64,000 nucleotides of DNA from positions 124,001 to 188,000 of the forward strand of contig JASANG010003477.1 of the NCBI GenBank assembly GCA_030248215.1. The letters are read 5' to 3'. The stretch comes from Enoplolaimus lenunculus (taxonomy: Eukaryota > Nematoda > Enoplea > Enoplida > Thoracostomopsidae). This document shows, piece after piece, positions 11,001-20,456 of this stretch. Position 1 is the stretch's first letter, and each line of letters starts with the position of its first letter. The notes under the pieces are model-generated. The model was not told the DNA's origin, searched no databases, and worked only from the letters and a program-made list of their open reading frames with translations. Position numbers and translations under genes: made by a program.

Positions 11001-14000
11001 GTGCCGCACGGTGACGGACGGTGCCGCACGGTGACGGACGGTGACGGACGGTGCCGCACGGTTACGGACATTGCCGCACGGTGACGGACGGCGCCGTCCA
11101 GATCCCGGACGGCGTCGAACGTCAACAAAAGCACCGCGCAACCCTTATTCCGTCACTAAAGTACGTACGCGACGTCCATTTTGACAATTATAACATGCGG
11201 CATACGCAAGCCATTGTGAATGGTGATTTTAGAGTGAAGAAGACAACTTTCGCGAAATCATCGAAACTTACCAGTTGTATTTACGAGCTTCAATTTCCAA
11301 TCAAAATTACGCTGGAACCGTGACTGAAGATGAACTGAGCGACGATTTTGGCATCGCATCGTCGGTGCTGTTCGCAGTCAGCATAATCACGTTAATCGGT
11401 AAATCTAAAGTTTAGTTTTTAAACCTGATTTGGAACGGTGTATTACTGTAGTTTTTACTTCTAAGTTAGTACTGCTACAGTAAGAATAAAACATGCGATT
11501 CTTACTCGCTCAATCGGGTCCGTATCCAAGAAGCGAGACATGGGGCTTAGCCTCCCCTGGAAAAGTTTTGGCCCCTCTAGAAAATTTTGAACCTTTCTTG
11601 TAAGTCATTAAAAACTCTTATATGCCCTTCTTGAAAAGTTGTTAGCCCCGCTAACAAGGTGAGCTGGTTACTGGCCTGCCCTCCCCCAGTAAATTCAACG
11701 TATGGTATTTTTACTGGCGAGTAAAAATTCAGCGGGAATAAACATATCACGCGGGACAGCGGATTTTTCCCATTTTAGGAAAATAAATTTTGGACGACAT
11801 GGTTTACAACAAACGACAAATTTATTCACTGTAAATTCCAATGAGTTGATTAATCAGTTCAGCTAGCGGGTTGGTTACTTCTGAATTAATATCAGTAAAC
11901 GTTAATGCACTCTGAATTGAGTTGATTCGCACTCTGAGTTGAGTTGACTCTCCGGTGAGTTGATGAATTAACTCAGAAAGAATTGAATCAAGTCAAAATT
12001 CTGAGTACTGATAGTCCTAACTCAGACTGAGTAATTGAACTCATTCGGAGTTAAAATCAACTCACGGAAATTTACAGTGTTGGAATTAGGTGTAAACGAG
12101 ACATTTAAGCAAAATAAAATTATTCCGTCTACAATTAGTAAAATTGAATCAATAACCAGGAATGAAACCGAATCATATTTGACTTCGTAAGCTTAGAAGA
12201 ATTGGAAAAAAGTTTGGTCACTGGAACGGATAGTTTCGGTTTCGTTCCCATTGACGGTATCAAGACACAATGCAAACACATAAATGATGCAGACAAGTCT
12301 TATTATTTCAAAATAAGATTATATAATATAAGCTAATAACCTAAGCAAATGCTTTGAATATCAACCAAAAGTCTAAATATTCTAACGCTATGGTTGTAAG
12401 TAAATCATTCAGAGAAAAACGAAAACATAATATTAAATAATAACACACGAAAACATAAGGCAAAATGGTGAAAAGTACGTTTTACTAAGCCCTGATGGTG
12501 CTTATAAATATGCCATGAGTGAAAAATCTGAACAAACCACGGGTACACCTCAGTTAAACTAACGAGACTAATAGTTGGACACACACCCGAGTCCGGCCGG
12601 CTTGAGTTCTTGAGTCCTATATTTAGGAAGAGGCTCAATGTAACGGGTTTTGGCTCGTGCCTGTTCCAACCCAGAGGAAGAACGAGGTGCAGCGTCATAC
12701 GGAATTGGATACCGCATCCAGATCCGCACGTTGGCCACCTCCGATCCTTGTACCAGTGGCAGATCTAAAATTTCTGGTGACAAATATGACGTCGACCAAG
12801 TTACCCAAGTTTTGCTCCGGGACCAATTGCCTAGTTCTCCTTTTACACGAACACCAAATTGTCTTACGTTTTATACTTATATACAAAATATTGCTAGGCA
12901 ACCGGAGCTAAACCAGAACGAGCTCAAAACTAAACGCAATTTTCAACATATGTAAAGATCAGCGGCGGAACGTTTTTCTGTAGGACTGCAATAGAACAAG
13001 TTTAAGCCTTAGACTATTTTTGCTCAATCTTAGGCTTACGCCAGGGCCGGAGCAGCCGCCTCCCACACATACCGTTTGGAGGGGCCCACCCCTAAAAGGG
13101 CCCCCACCCTGGAATTTGAGGGCAGCCCCCTGGCCCTGCCTGCTCCGGCACTGGCTTAGGCTGTGCAAAAGCTCAATTTAACCCTTAAGCTTTTAAATTT
13201 CAGGATATGGTCACACTTATCCACGTACTGAAAGCGGTCAAATGTTTGTGATTATTTACGCAGTTATTGGAATCCCGTTAACACTGATGTTTCTAGCCAA
13301 TGTCGGCTCAATGCTTGCGTCAATAATTCGTTGGTTATGGGGAGCGTTAATGAGGTTTTTCAAGCGTTCTTCAAAGACGAGCGCCGTAAGTTGAAACTAT
13401 TCGAGTCAAATACAACGAAAGTTGTAAAGTACAAACTATAATTTTGGTTTACAAAATTTTTTTGTTTTTGAAGTTTATCTGAAACAGTGAAGTGTGGCTG
13501 TATTGTTTGCATACACACAAATTTTATATAATTTAGCTAATTTTCTTCAGGAATTGAAAAAAATAGTTTGTTGTTGCAGTAATCACTTAAATATAGCCAA
13601 ATTTCACAGTAAATCTATATATTAAAGCTGGAACGCCCCACATACGTATTTTACGCACCGTTTTAGAGCACAAGCAAACGTTGCTTTTAACAGTATATAA
13701 CGATCGTTATGCAAATGTAGCAGTACGACCACATGGATGCAACTACGGATACTAAGTATTGACTATTTATGTATAAAATACCGATTTTATATATGCACTT
13801 TGTACACCATTAATAAATTGAAGATTTTCGGCAAATTCACTTCCTTGCTCATAAATTATGGGTTCTTTCATGGTCATCCATATCTATATATTAAAGATGG
13901 AACGCCCCATATACGTATTTTGAGCATCGTGTCAGCACAAGCAAACATTACTTTTCACAATATACAACGATCGTAATACAAAAGAATTAGGTCGTGCACA

Positions 14001-17000
14001 TGGGTGCAACTACGGCTGCTAGTATTGTTTATTGTAAAATACCGATAATTTATATATGCACTTATTGTACACCGTTAAATTGAAGCTTTCCAGCAAAAAC
14101 ACTTCCTTGTTCATAATTTATGGTATGCTGCATGATTATTAGATATATGTGAATTTAGCTTCGTACAAACAAGAGTCGATAATGGCTGGGTTTCTGAAAT
14201 CATATATACTTAAGTGTTTACTTAAGTTATACTTAAGTACTTACTTAAGTCGCTCACTTAAGTAAATACTTGAATTATTGAGCAAAACCAAATAAACGCC
14301 AGAAGTCAGCCATTGCCGTAACAGGAAAAAATAGGTTTGCTTTATCTTAAGTAGGCACAATGACACTACGATTTTAATTACACCAAGATTAGTATGCTTG
14401 AACGGTTATTATGTAATTCCTCAAATTTAGTCAGCGACTTAATATTTACTTATTTGACGTAAGCTTTTAAAAACGACAAAATGGTTAAGTAATTACTTAG
14501 CACGTACTTAAGTGCTATGTCGTACTTAAGTAGGGTTTTAGAAACCCAGCCAATGACTCTACAAGAGTGTGCAATTGGGCAAATTCTGTGTAGAAAAGAA
14601 TGTACCCGGCACGCATTGCGTTTTCACTCTACCCCCCTTTATTTAGAGGGTGCACAACCGGTGCGAACCATGACACTTTATGCATGCGGCGTCAAACATG
14701 CTCCCCTTATAGTTTAATTTGGTGGTATTCATGTGACAGCGGCCCCCCCTCTAAACAATGGGGGGTCGGCCAAAAACGCCACACCCAGTGGTACATTTTG
14801 TATAATGCGGGACCCCAAGAATTTTACACTCTTGTTATTATCCGCTCTTGATACAACTTAAATATTAATGATTTTTGAGACCCATGTATAGAACAGGGCC
14901 AGATCGTTTTCCGGAGGGGCTATAATAGAGTCAGTTTAAGCTTTAGACTAATTGTTTTGTTTAGGCTTAGGCGTAGGCTTAGGACTAGGCTCATCATTTT
15001 ACGCTTAGGCTTTGTTGGCTTAGGCTTAGACATATGCTTATACTACTGTTCCGGCCCTGTTCTATACATGGGCTAATTTTTGGTTTTATTTCAACGTTTA
15101 AATTTAATTTTGATTTAATTTTGAACCACGCATCCTTTTTTCAGTTAAAGTTTGAAGACGAGTCACAAAAAGTTGAAGTTCCAGTCGTTGTGACGTTCCT
15201 TGTGTTGATACTATTTTTATTAGCAGGTATATCCATAGTTGTTCAAATTCAAAAGTAGCCAGCGACAGATTGGCAGCAGGTTATGAGCATTTCTCAAGCA
15301 TATATGAATGTTGGCCCACGTATAGAACAGAACCGGAACAGTAGTATAATCATATTAATAAGCCTAAGCCTAAGCCTAAGCGCATGGATGAGCCTATTCC
15401 TAAGCCTAAGCCTAAGCCTAAGCAAAAATTAGTCTAAAGCTTAAACTGACTCTATTATAGCCCTTCCAAAAAATGATTCGGCCCTGTTCTATACATGGGC
15501 CTCAATTTCCATTGCCATACGTGCTTAATTCTGGTTGAGTAGGCGTCTTTAAACAAAACAATACTTTTGTTATACGGCAATTATATAGCACGGGCGTAAC
15601 GATGATGTCATTTCAGAATGGTAAACGTCATTATTAGGACCCATAGAGCCAGCAGATTATTAGCTATGTAACCTGTAAAATAAGTTTTTTCATCGTTTCG
15701 CAATTTTCTGCAACTTGTGTATCGTCCTAAAGCTGGATCGTGTTGAGTAGAACTGATATCTGAGTTGTAAAATGCAACACAGATGTACAGTTATCCCCTC
15801 ACAATTAGGAAGTTAAGCTTAGGCTTAGACTCACAGCCTTAGATTAAGAAAAGGTTTGAATTTACGATTAGGCTTAAGTAAGCGTTTCCCTAAAAGCCTG
15901 TGTGGGTAAAGTGTATAAGAGCCTAAAATTCCCGTTTATAGCCACGCTCTGTTGTGTTTTTTCTGAAAGACGCAAACCTAATTGGTTTAAGCAAGAGTCG
16001 ATGATCACTCTTTATAACAAGAGTGTGCAACTGGATACATTCTGTGTGTTAAAGAATGTACCCGGCACGCGTTGCGTTTTTGGCCTACCCCCCTTGTTTA
16101 GGGGGTCTGTATGCAGTTGTATATCGTAGTAATGCTAGGAGCTAATTGTACCCCACTTGTTTAAGGGACGGGGGTAAGCGTACTGAAGCATACTGTTAAT
16201 CTCTTGCTTAAACCCCCCTGATTGAGGGGGGGGGGGTCGAACTAAAATGCAACGCGTGCTGGTACAATCTTTAATACACAGAATGTACCCAGTTGCACAC
16301 TTGTTATAAAGATTGATCATCCACTCTTGTTATAAAGATTGATCATCCACTCTTGGTATAAAGATTGATCATCCACTCTTGGTTTAAGGAACCAGCTTGT
16401 TTATGTATGAAGAAGCATGGTCGTTTATAACAGCGGCGTATTTTGTGATTATCAGCATTACAACGATTGGTTTTGGCGATAAAGTACCAGGTAAATAACA
16501 ATGGCAGCAAATTCAGCAATTTGAACCGACGAGAGTTCATTATCACTTTCAGGTTTGTATCGACCGTGTCTCTGGTTCATTTTATGATCCATGTAAAGAT
16601 CAGGGGGTGGAACGTTTATTTGTGGGACTAGAATAGACTAAGCTTATTAAGGTTTAGACTAATTTTTTCCTTGGCTCTTAGGCTTAGGCTTATGCTTAGC
16701 AATAGGTTTATTCTTACGGTTAGGTTTAGGCTTCGGCTTAGACTTAGGAACATGCTTATAATACTGTTCTTCCCGTTTTCTTTCCATTGACCATCTTTAT
16801 TAATCGAGTTCTGATTAACCAATGCGAAACGAGCCGAAAGCCAAACACAATTTTAGCTCTCATAATCCAAAATGTTCGTTTTGATCCTTGTTAAAAGCGG
16901 GGCAAAGCCGAACGGGCCATCCTTAGATCTGCCATCAACACACCTACACTGTAAAAAAATGGTTAGTCAAATTGACTCTCTCCGAAATAGGATTTTCCGG

Positions 17001-18294
17001 ACTCACAAACTAAGTCAAAATTCGACTCCGCCAGAGTCTAATTCGATTTAATGAGTCGCTCATTGAGTCAAATTTGACTCTGGCGGAGTCGAATTTTGAC
17101 TCAGATTGTGCAGTCCGGAAAAGCCTATTTCGGGGAGAGTCAATTTGACTCACCATTTTTTGCAGTGTAGTGCCGTAATATTTAAGGTCTGGAACACGGC
17201 GATACAGCGCGAGGGCAATTGATGCTCGCGTTTTCTTCAGTCTACATTGTGATTGGTCTCGCGTTGTTGTCTATGGGTTTTAGTCTATTAATCAACGTAA
17301 GTTGCAATATTTTTTTGATTTGTTTTGCAAATTAACAACCACCCCCCGAACATATACCGGCCCAAGAACAGGGTTGAATCGTTTTCCGGAGGGGCTGTAA
17401 CAGAGTCAGTTTAAGCTTTAGACTATTTTTTGCTTAGGCTTGCCCTTAGGCTTAGGAATAGGCTCATCCTTGCGTTTAGGCTTAGGCTTAGGAATATGCT
17501 TATACTACGGTTCCGGCCCTGTTCTATACATGGGCCAATATGGCCTATATTTGAATTGGAATCATGCCAACATACCTATACTAAAACCAAAACAGATATT
17601 CAATTAAAGTGCATCAAATGTTCTTAACGTTATTTAAATTTGTTTTCTGAACAAAAGGCAGCATACAATTTGCCCTGAAGACGGACAACATATTTGAGAT
17701 TAAATATGGATACACTGTAAATTCCTATAAGTTGATTAATCAACTCTGCTCGAGAGTTTAGTTATTTGTGAGTTAAATAACAGTAAAGTTTAATTCACTC
17801 TGAGAATTGAGTTGATTTTCACTCTGAGAGTTCAATTGATTCCGGGTAAGTTGAATAATTCTGCCAGAGTGGGTTTTGGTTTTATTGACATAGAATTCTG
17901 AGTCATCAAAGTTAAATTTCAATGAGAGTTGATTAATCAATTCAGCTAGCGAGTTGGTTCGTTTCTGAATCAGTAAACATTAATTCACTCTGAGTTGAGT
18001 TGTTTCTCACTCTGAGTTGAGTTGATTTTAATTAAGTCAGAACAAATCGAACCAACTCCAAATTCTGAGTTTTGATAGTCCTAACCTAGACTGAGTCATA
18101 CATGTCATTCTGAATTAAAATCAATTCACTGGAATTTACAGTGCTTAAACCGCATTGTTCGTTTATTATTGTTGTTGCTTTATCCTTTGTACTACCCGTC
18201 TTGCTAATGTTCATTATAGTCATTTCGAAAGAATTTACGCAAGTTATCAAAAATTGAACGAAACGCAAAGTTGGAACAGCCGCGAGATGTTTAA
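5089..18294 (+). CDS. Two-pore-domain potassium channel (K2P/TWIK-TRESK-like), 9 exons
   Basis: Exons: 5089-5149, 6251-6348, 7672-7791, 11233-11398, 13204-13385, 15145-15226, 16389-16490, 17187-17296, 18220-18294. All introns are GT-AG, phases agree, and the total is 996 nt (331 aa). The product should be a plasma-membrane background K+ channel acting as a dimer. M1 is about residues 29-52. An extracellular cap (54-130) has two N-glycosylation sequons (N65-H-T, N76-I-T) and no cysteine. Pore loop 1 reads T-L-I-G-Y-G (146-151), M2 is 162-190, M3 220-237, pore loop 2 T-T-I-G-F-G-D (261-267), M4 about 282-306, and a short basic tail ends at 331. The start ATG has A at -3 and G at +4. The length is close to vertebrate TWIK-1 (about 336 aa). 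Leu replaces the usual filter Thr in pore 1. I am sure of the family but not of the subfamily. Introns are packed with MITEs, and intron 3 holds a GC-rich minisatellite. Confidence 0.93.
5280..5730. mobile_element. GTGACCC-family MITE, about 450 bp, copy 1, in K2P intron 1
   Basis: Begins GTAGTGACCCGAATAGGAG and ends CTCGTATTCGTGTCACTACA, an inverted match. Fuller relatives lie at 25096-25529 and 49847-50292, in the opposite orientation. No coding capacity. Confidence 0.8.
6085..6225. mobile_element. TACTTAAGTA-family MITE, internally deleted
   Basis: Has TGGCTGGGTTTCTGAAACC at the left and TTTCAGAAATTCAG at the right but is only about 140 bp, compared with about 370 bp for full copies. Confidence 0.7.
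6467..6710. mobile_element. Family A MITE in K2P intron 2
   Basis: CACTGTGAATTTCAGTGAGT at the left and TTGGAATTTACAGTG at the right, with GAGTTGA palindromic interior. Confidence 0.85.
6794..6985. mobile_element. Family A MITE, right end truncated
   Basis: Starts CACTGTCAATTTTAGTGAG with the family interior; the terminal ATTTACAGTG is absent. Confidence 0.7.
7136..7640. mobile_element. Two family A MITEs abutting end to end (7136-7385 and 7386-7640)
   Basis: The first copy ends CAGTG and the second begins CACTG on the next base. Each is a full unit of about 250 bp with both termini. The second ends 31 bases before K2P exon 3, so it occupies the normal branch-point neighbourhood. Confidence 0.85.
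8005..8100. mobile_element. Family A MITE fragment
   Basis: CTGTAAATTCCAATGAGTTA followed by about 80 bases of family sequence, then unrelated DNA. Confidence 0.65.
8998..9334. repeat. 24-bp GC-rich minisatellite in K2P intron 3
   Basis: About 13-14 near-identical copies of CGTACGGCGCCGTCCGTC plus ATCATC. The unit is a multiple of 3, so both strands stay open ([12 protein letters not shown] peptides), but this is intronic and not a gene. Very CpG-rich against AT-rich flanks. Confidence 0.95.
9340..11100. repeat. 20-bp GC-rich minisatellite in K2P intron 3
   Basis: About 85 copies of GTGACGGACGGTGCCGCACG. Because 20 is not a multiple of 3 and the unit has no stop, all three minus-strand frames stay open and give the same 20-residue period, producing spurious ORFs of 352-621 codons. 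Variant units (ATGACGG, CTGTCATG) mark blocks. It directly follows the 24-bp array, giving about 2.1 kb of CpG-dense DNA. Confidence 0.97.
11827..12079. mobile_element. Family A MITE in K2P intron 4
   Basis: CACTGTAAATTCCAATGAGT at the left and GGAAATTTACAGTG at the right; full-length copy of about 250 bp. Confidence 0.85.
12570..12800. other. GC-richer unique-looking island, nature unknown
   Basis: A block of about 230 bases clearly less AT-rich than its surroundings, with short ORFs on both strands and no domain I can recognise. It sits in K2P intron 4. It could be a fragment of a dispersed repeat seen once here. Confidence 0.35.
12949..13195. mobile_element. TTAGGC-core element with a nested GC-rich inverted repeat
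   Basis: GTAAAGATCAGCGGCGGAAC, GTTTAAGCC and TTAGACTA mark the outer element. From about 13032 to 13155 a GC-rich insert has GCCAGGGCCGGAGCAG at one end and an inverted CTGCTCCGGCACTGGC at the other. It lies just upstream of K2P exon 5 (13204). Confidence 0.7.
13614..14145. repeat. Two tandem copies of an about 269-bp unit, possible Helitron-like
   Basis: Each copy starts TCTATATATTAAAG followed by TGGAACGCCCCA; the second begins at 13883. A related start lies at 27396 (TCTATATTATTAAAGCTGG). The TC-start resembles animal non-autonomous Helitron 5' ends, but no convincing CTRR hairpin end was confirmed. Confidence 0.6.
14183..14552. mobile_element. TACTTAAGTA-family MITE, full length
   Basis: TGGCTGGGTTTCTGAAA at the left, TTTTAGAAACCCAGCCA at the right. 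Interior matches 460-815 and 21839-22217. Confidence 0.8.
14556..14838. mobile_element. CAAGAGTGTGC-ended MITE, copy 1
   Basis: ACAAGAGTGTGCAATTGGGC at the left and TACACTCTTGTTA at the right, with the shared internal word GTACCCGGCACGC. Same family as the element at the K2P exon 7 acceptor. Confidence 0.7.
14881..15072. mobile_element. TTAGGC-core element, CCCATGTATAGAACAGG ends
   Basis: Left end CCCATGTATAGAACAGGGCC is inverted at the right (GGCCCTGTTCTATACATGGG). The core has TTAGGC-type hexamers and TATGCTTATACTACTG. Confidence 0.85.
15314..15500. mobile_element. TTAGGC-core element, opposite orientation
   Basis: GCCCACGTATAGAACAG to CCCTGTTCTATACATGGGC with GCCTAA hexamers. Lies 88 bases after K2P exon 6. 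Confidence 0.85.
15992..16381. mobile_element. CAAGAGT-ended MITE inserted at the K2P intron 6 acceptor
   Basis: Element of 390 bp: left end CAAGAGTCGATGATCACTC, right end inverted, ATCATCCACTCTTG. The right end carries a 27-bp terminal unit about three times in tandem, the left about once extra. The flanks carry a direct GTTTAAG repeat (15985-15991 and 16382-16388), read as the target-site duplication. The right-hand copy supplies the AG used for exon 7 (16389). Confidence 0.85.
16587..16799. mobile_element. TTAGGC-core element, GTAAAGATCAGGGG end type
   Basis: Left CATGTAAAGATCAGGGGGTG and a decayed right TAATACTGTTCTTCCCG; the core has TTAGGC-like hexamers. In K2P intron 7. Confidence 0.7.
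16947..17167. mobile_element. Family B MITE (GTCAAATTGACTC type)
   Basis: CACTGTAAAAAAATGGTTAG to CCATTTTTTGCAGTG, about 220 bp, nearly palindromic, flanked by TA on both sides. It ends 19 bases before K2P exon 8 (17187). Confidence 0.85.
17359..17536. mobile_element. TTAGGC-core element in K2P intron 8
   Basis: GGCCCAAGAACAGGGTTG at the left, GCCCTGTTCTATACATGGGCC at the right minus one base; hexamer core with AGGCTCATCCTTGCG spacer. Confidence 0.8.
17713..18143. mobile_element. Two family A MITEs, partial plus full, in K2P intron 8
   Basis: The first begins CACTGTAAATTCCTATAAG; the second starts near 17905 and ends CTGGAATTTACAGTG at 18143, 76 bases before the last K2P exon. Confidence 0.75.
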
Positions 18295-18345
18295 ACAAAC
18301 TGGAAGTCGAATTAACAGTTTGTGTACCCTATGAGGCATTTCATA

Positions 18346-18690
18346 TAACGCTACAATGAGTTGATTAGTCAACTCAAAGAGAGAATTAGTTATTTTTGGT
18401 TATTTCTGAAATAAGAACAGTAAATATTAACTCATTCTGGAGTTGATTTACTTCCTGGTGTGTTGTTTAATTAGCTCACAACTAATTCAATCATTTCACA
18501 ATTCTGAATTCTGAGAGACCTTTCAGAACTCAGAATTCTGAATGGATTCCATTCATTCTGAGTTAAACAATTGATGCGGAATTAAATCAAATCAGGGTGG
18601 GTTAATACTCGCTGTTATCAACACAGAAATAACCGGAAATAACTAATTCTCTTTTTGAATTGATTAATCAACACTTCCAAATTTACAGTG
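18346..18690. mobile_element. Family A MITE, about 345 bp, 3' of K2P
   Basis: CTACAATGAGTTGATTAG to CCAAATTTACAGTG, with a longer interior than other copies (doubled GAGTTAA blocks). Confidence 0.7.
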
Positions 18691-18733
18691 CAAGAACAGA
18701 ATACAATGTGTAAATGTGTAAAATTGTAAACGA

Positions 18734-18739
18734 AATAAA
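18734..18739 (+). promoter_or_regulatory. Candidate polyadenylation signal of the K2P gene
   Basis: An AATAAA hexamer lies about 440 bases after the K2P stop codon at 18292-18294. A MITE copy (18346-18690) lies between, so the 3' UTR would contain it. Only the motif and position support this. Confidence 0.4.
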
Positions 18740-19168
18740 GTCCAGCAAAGAACTTGACTACTCAAACTATCCATTGCGGAATAATACACGACTTGTGATT
18801 GGTTACTACCTTAATGCCATACTAAAATACGATTGGCTGATGCGACTACTTGTTCTGATTAGATAAGTAATTGCTAGCTGTTGACTATAACCCCAAGGCC
18901 CACAGCTACAAAAAAACCAAGGGACCAAAAAAAACCAACCCCAAAAAGAAAAACCCCCCCCAAACCAACCCTTAAACAGTTTGTTTTATCAAACAGTTTG
19001 TTTTACTGAGTATTGTGGAATCAAGCAGGGTTAATACGACTATCAAGTAACCAACCAGAAACCGCAAAGCTTTTTCAGACATGATTGCACCTTGGACTAG
19101 CCCAAGTCGTAATTCCTTTTAAACTAGCCCAGTTCAGAATTGGTCTGAATTCCGACTTGGGCTACGAC

Positions 19169-19330
19169 CAGGGTGTAACCGGATATCCGTTTACGTTTCC
19201 GGTAATAGTCGGTGTCCGTTTCCGTTATAGAAATAACGGAAAATCTGTTATTTTTGTGTTCAAAATTAGTTACAAATCACATCTATATCTCGCAATTGTT
19301 CGTTGCAGAAAATTATGAAATTCTTTCAAA
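19169..19330. mobile_element. hAT-like CAGGGTGT-ended element, one end
   Basis: CAGGGTGTAACCGGATATCC followed by CGTTTCCG and AACGGAAA words, as in the complete copy 35922-36260. The far end is not clear. Confidence 0.55.
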
Positions 19331-19490
19331 ATCTTAAAAATTTCGATGCATCCACCATTTTTTCGTTCGAATTTTTTAAATCCCAGTGAATATATGCAGC
19401 CTCAATTGTGTTGGCAGAAAAGTAAAACATATTTGTCACTACAGTTCAAAAAAACCACCAAATCAATATTTAACGAATGCATTGGATTTA

Positions 19491-19686
19491 CACTGCAAAA
19501 AGTTGTGAGTCAAATTGTCTCTCTCCGAAATAGGCTTTTCATGACTACACAAACTGAGTCAAAATTCGACTCCGCCAAAGTCAAATTGAGTCGAGTTTGA
19601 CTCAGGCGGAGTCAAATTTTGACACAATTTGTGTAGTTATGAAATGCCTGTTTCGAAGAATTTGTCTCACCATTTTCTGCTATGTA
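19491..19686. mobile_element. Family B MITE
   Basis: CACTGCAAAAAGTTGTGAGT at the left and CACCATTTTCTGCTATG at the right, with GACTCCGCC/GGCGGAGTC inverted words. Confidence 0.75.
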
Positions 19687-19942
19687 GCTCTTCCAAACTC
19701 ATCGTAAACTTTTATTTTGACAAAAATACAATTTCCATGAGAATGAAAAAATAATCCATAGTTTATCTTGAAATCAATAACATAAAAGCTGTTATCGTTT
19801 CGCGTCATGCTGCATAATAAGGAAAAAACCGTTTTTGCAACTGCGTGGTGCAAATAGGATTGAAAAGATCATAGCGGAATAAAAGCAACGACTTATCTTA
19901 AACCTTCGTTACAGCATTGTATTTTTATTGTTGCGTATCATA

Positions 19943-20296
19943 GCCCATGTATAGAACAAGGCTGGATCGTTTTCCGGTGGCACTGTTATAGTATCAGTTT
20001 AAGCTTTAGACTAACTTTTTTTGCTTAGGCATAGGCTTAGGCATACGCTGCGAAAATGGCGAATCAAATTGACTCTCTCTGAAATAGGCTTTTCCTGACT
20101 ACACAAACAGAGTCGAATTCGACTACGCCAGAGTCAAATTCGACTCACTGAGTGATTCAGCGAATCCATTTTGACTCTGGCTCAGTGGTATTTTGACTCA
20201 GTTTGTGTAGTCAGGAAAAGCCTATTTCGGAGAGAATCAATTTGACTCACCATTTTTTGCAGTGTATGCTTACTACTGTTTCGGCCCTGTTCTATA
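19943..20296. mobile_element. TTAGGC-core element with a family B MITE nested inside (20049-20264)
   Basis: The outer ends are GCCCATGTATAGAACAAGG and GGCCCTGTTCTATA. Inside the hexamer core, a complete family B element splits the outer sequence. The outer element is therefore the older. Confidence 0.8.
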
Positions 20297-20409
20297 ACAA
20301 TACAGAGTTTAGTTCCGGATCGATTTTGAGTCAATGAAACTTAAAATTATCTTGCAATTAATAAAAACAAATCAGTCTTTAACGTTTGTATTCATAAGTA
20401 CGTTGAAAA

Positions 20410-20415
20410 TTTATT
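20410..20415 (-). promoter_or_regulatory. Candidate polyadenylation signal of the mosaic secreted gene
   Basis: AATAAA on the minus strand, about 42 bases past the TAG stop at 20457-20459. The distance would give a short 3' UTR. Motif-only evidence. Confidence 0.5.
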
Positions 20416-20456
20416 TTACAACAATGCTTAACACAACTTTAGAGACATTTTTCAGC

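Larger units (their letters stand above)
18295..20456. other. Convergent intergenic region between the K2P and mosaic genes
   Basis: No gene seen. It holds a CACTG/GAGTTGA MITE (18346-18690), an A/C-only tract (18909-18975), a CAGGGTGT-ended hAT-like fragment from 19169, a second-family CACTG MITE (19491-19686), and a TTAGGC-core element with another MITE nested inside (19943-20296). Confidence 0.7.

Noticed and set aside
9276-11141. Minus-strand ORFs of 621, 545 and 352 codons ([20 protein letters not shown] period)
   Set aside because: They are overlapping frames of one 20-bp minisatellite with no stop codon, inside a K2P intron. The same 20-residue period in all three frames is arithmetic.
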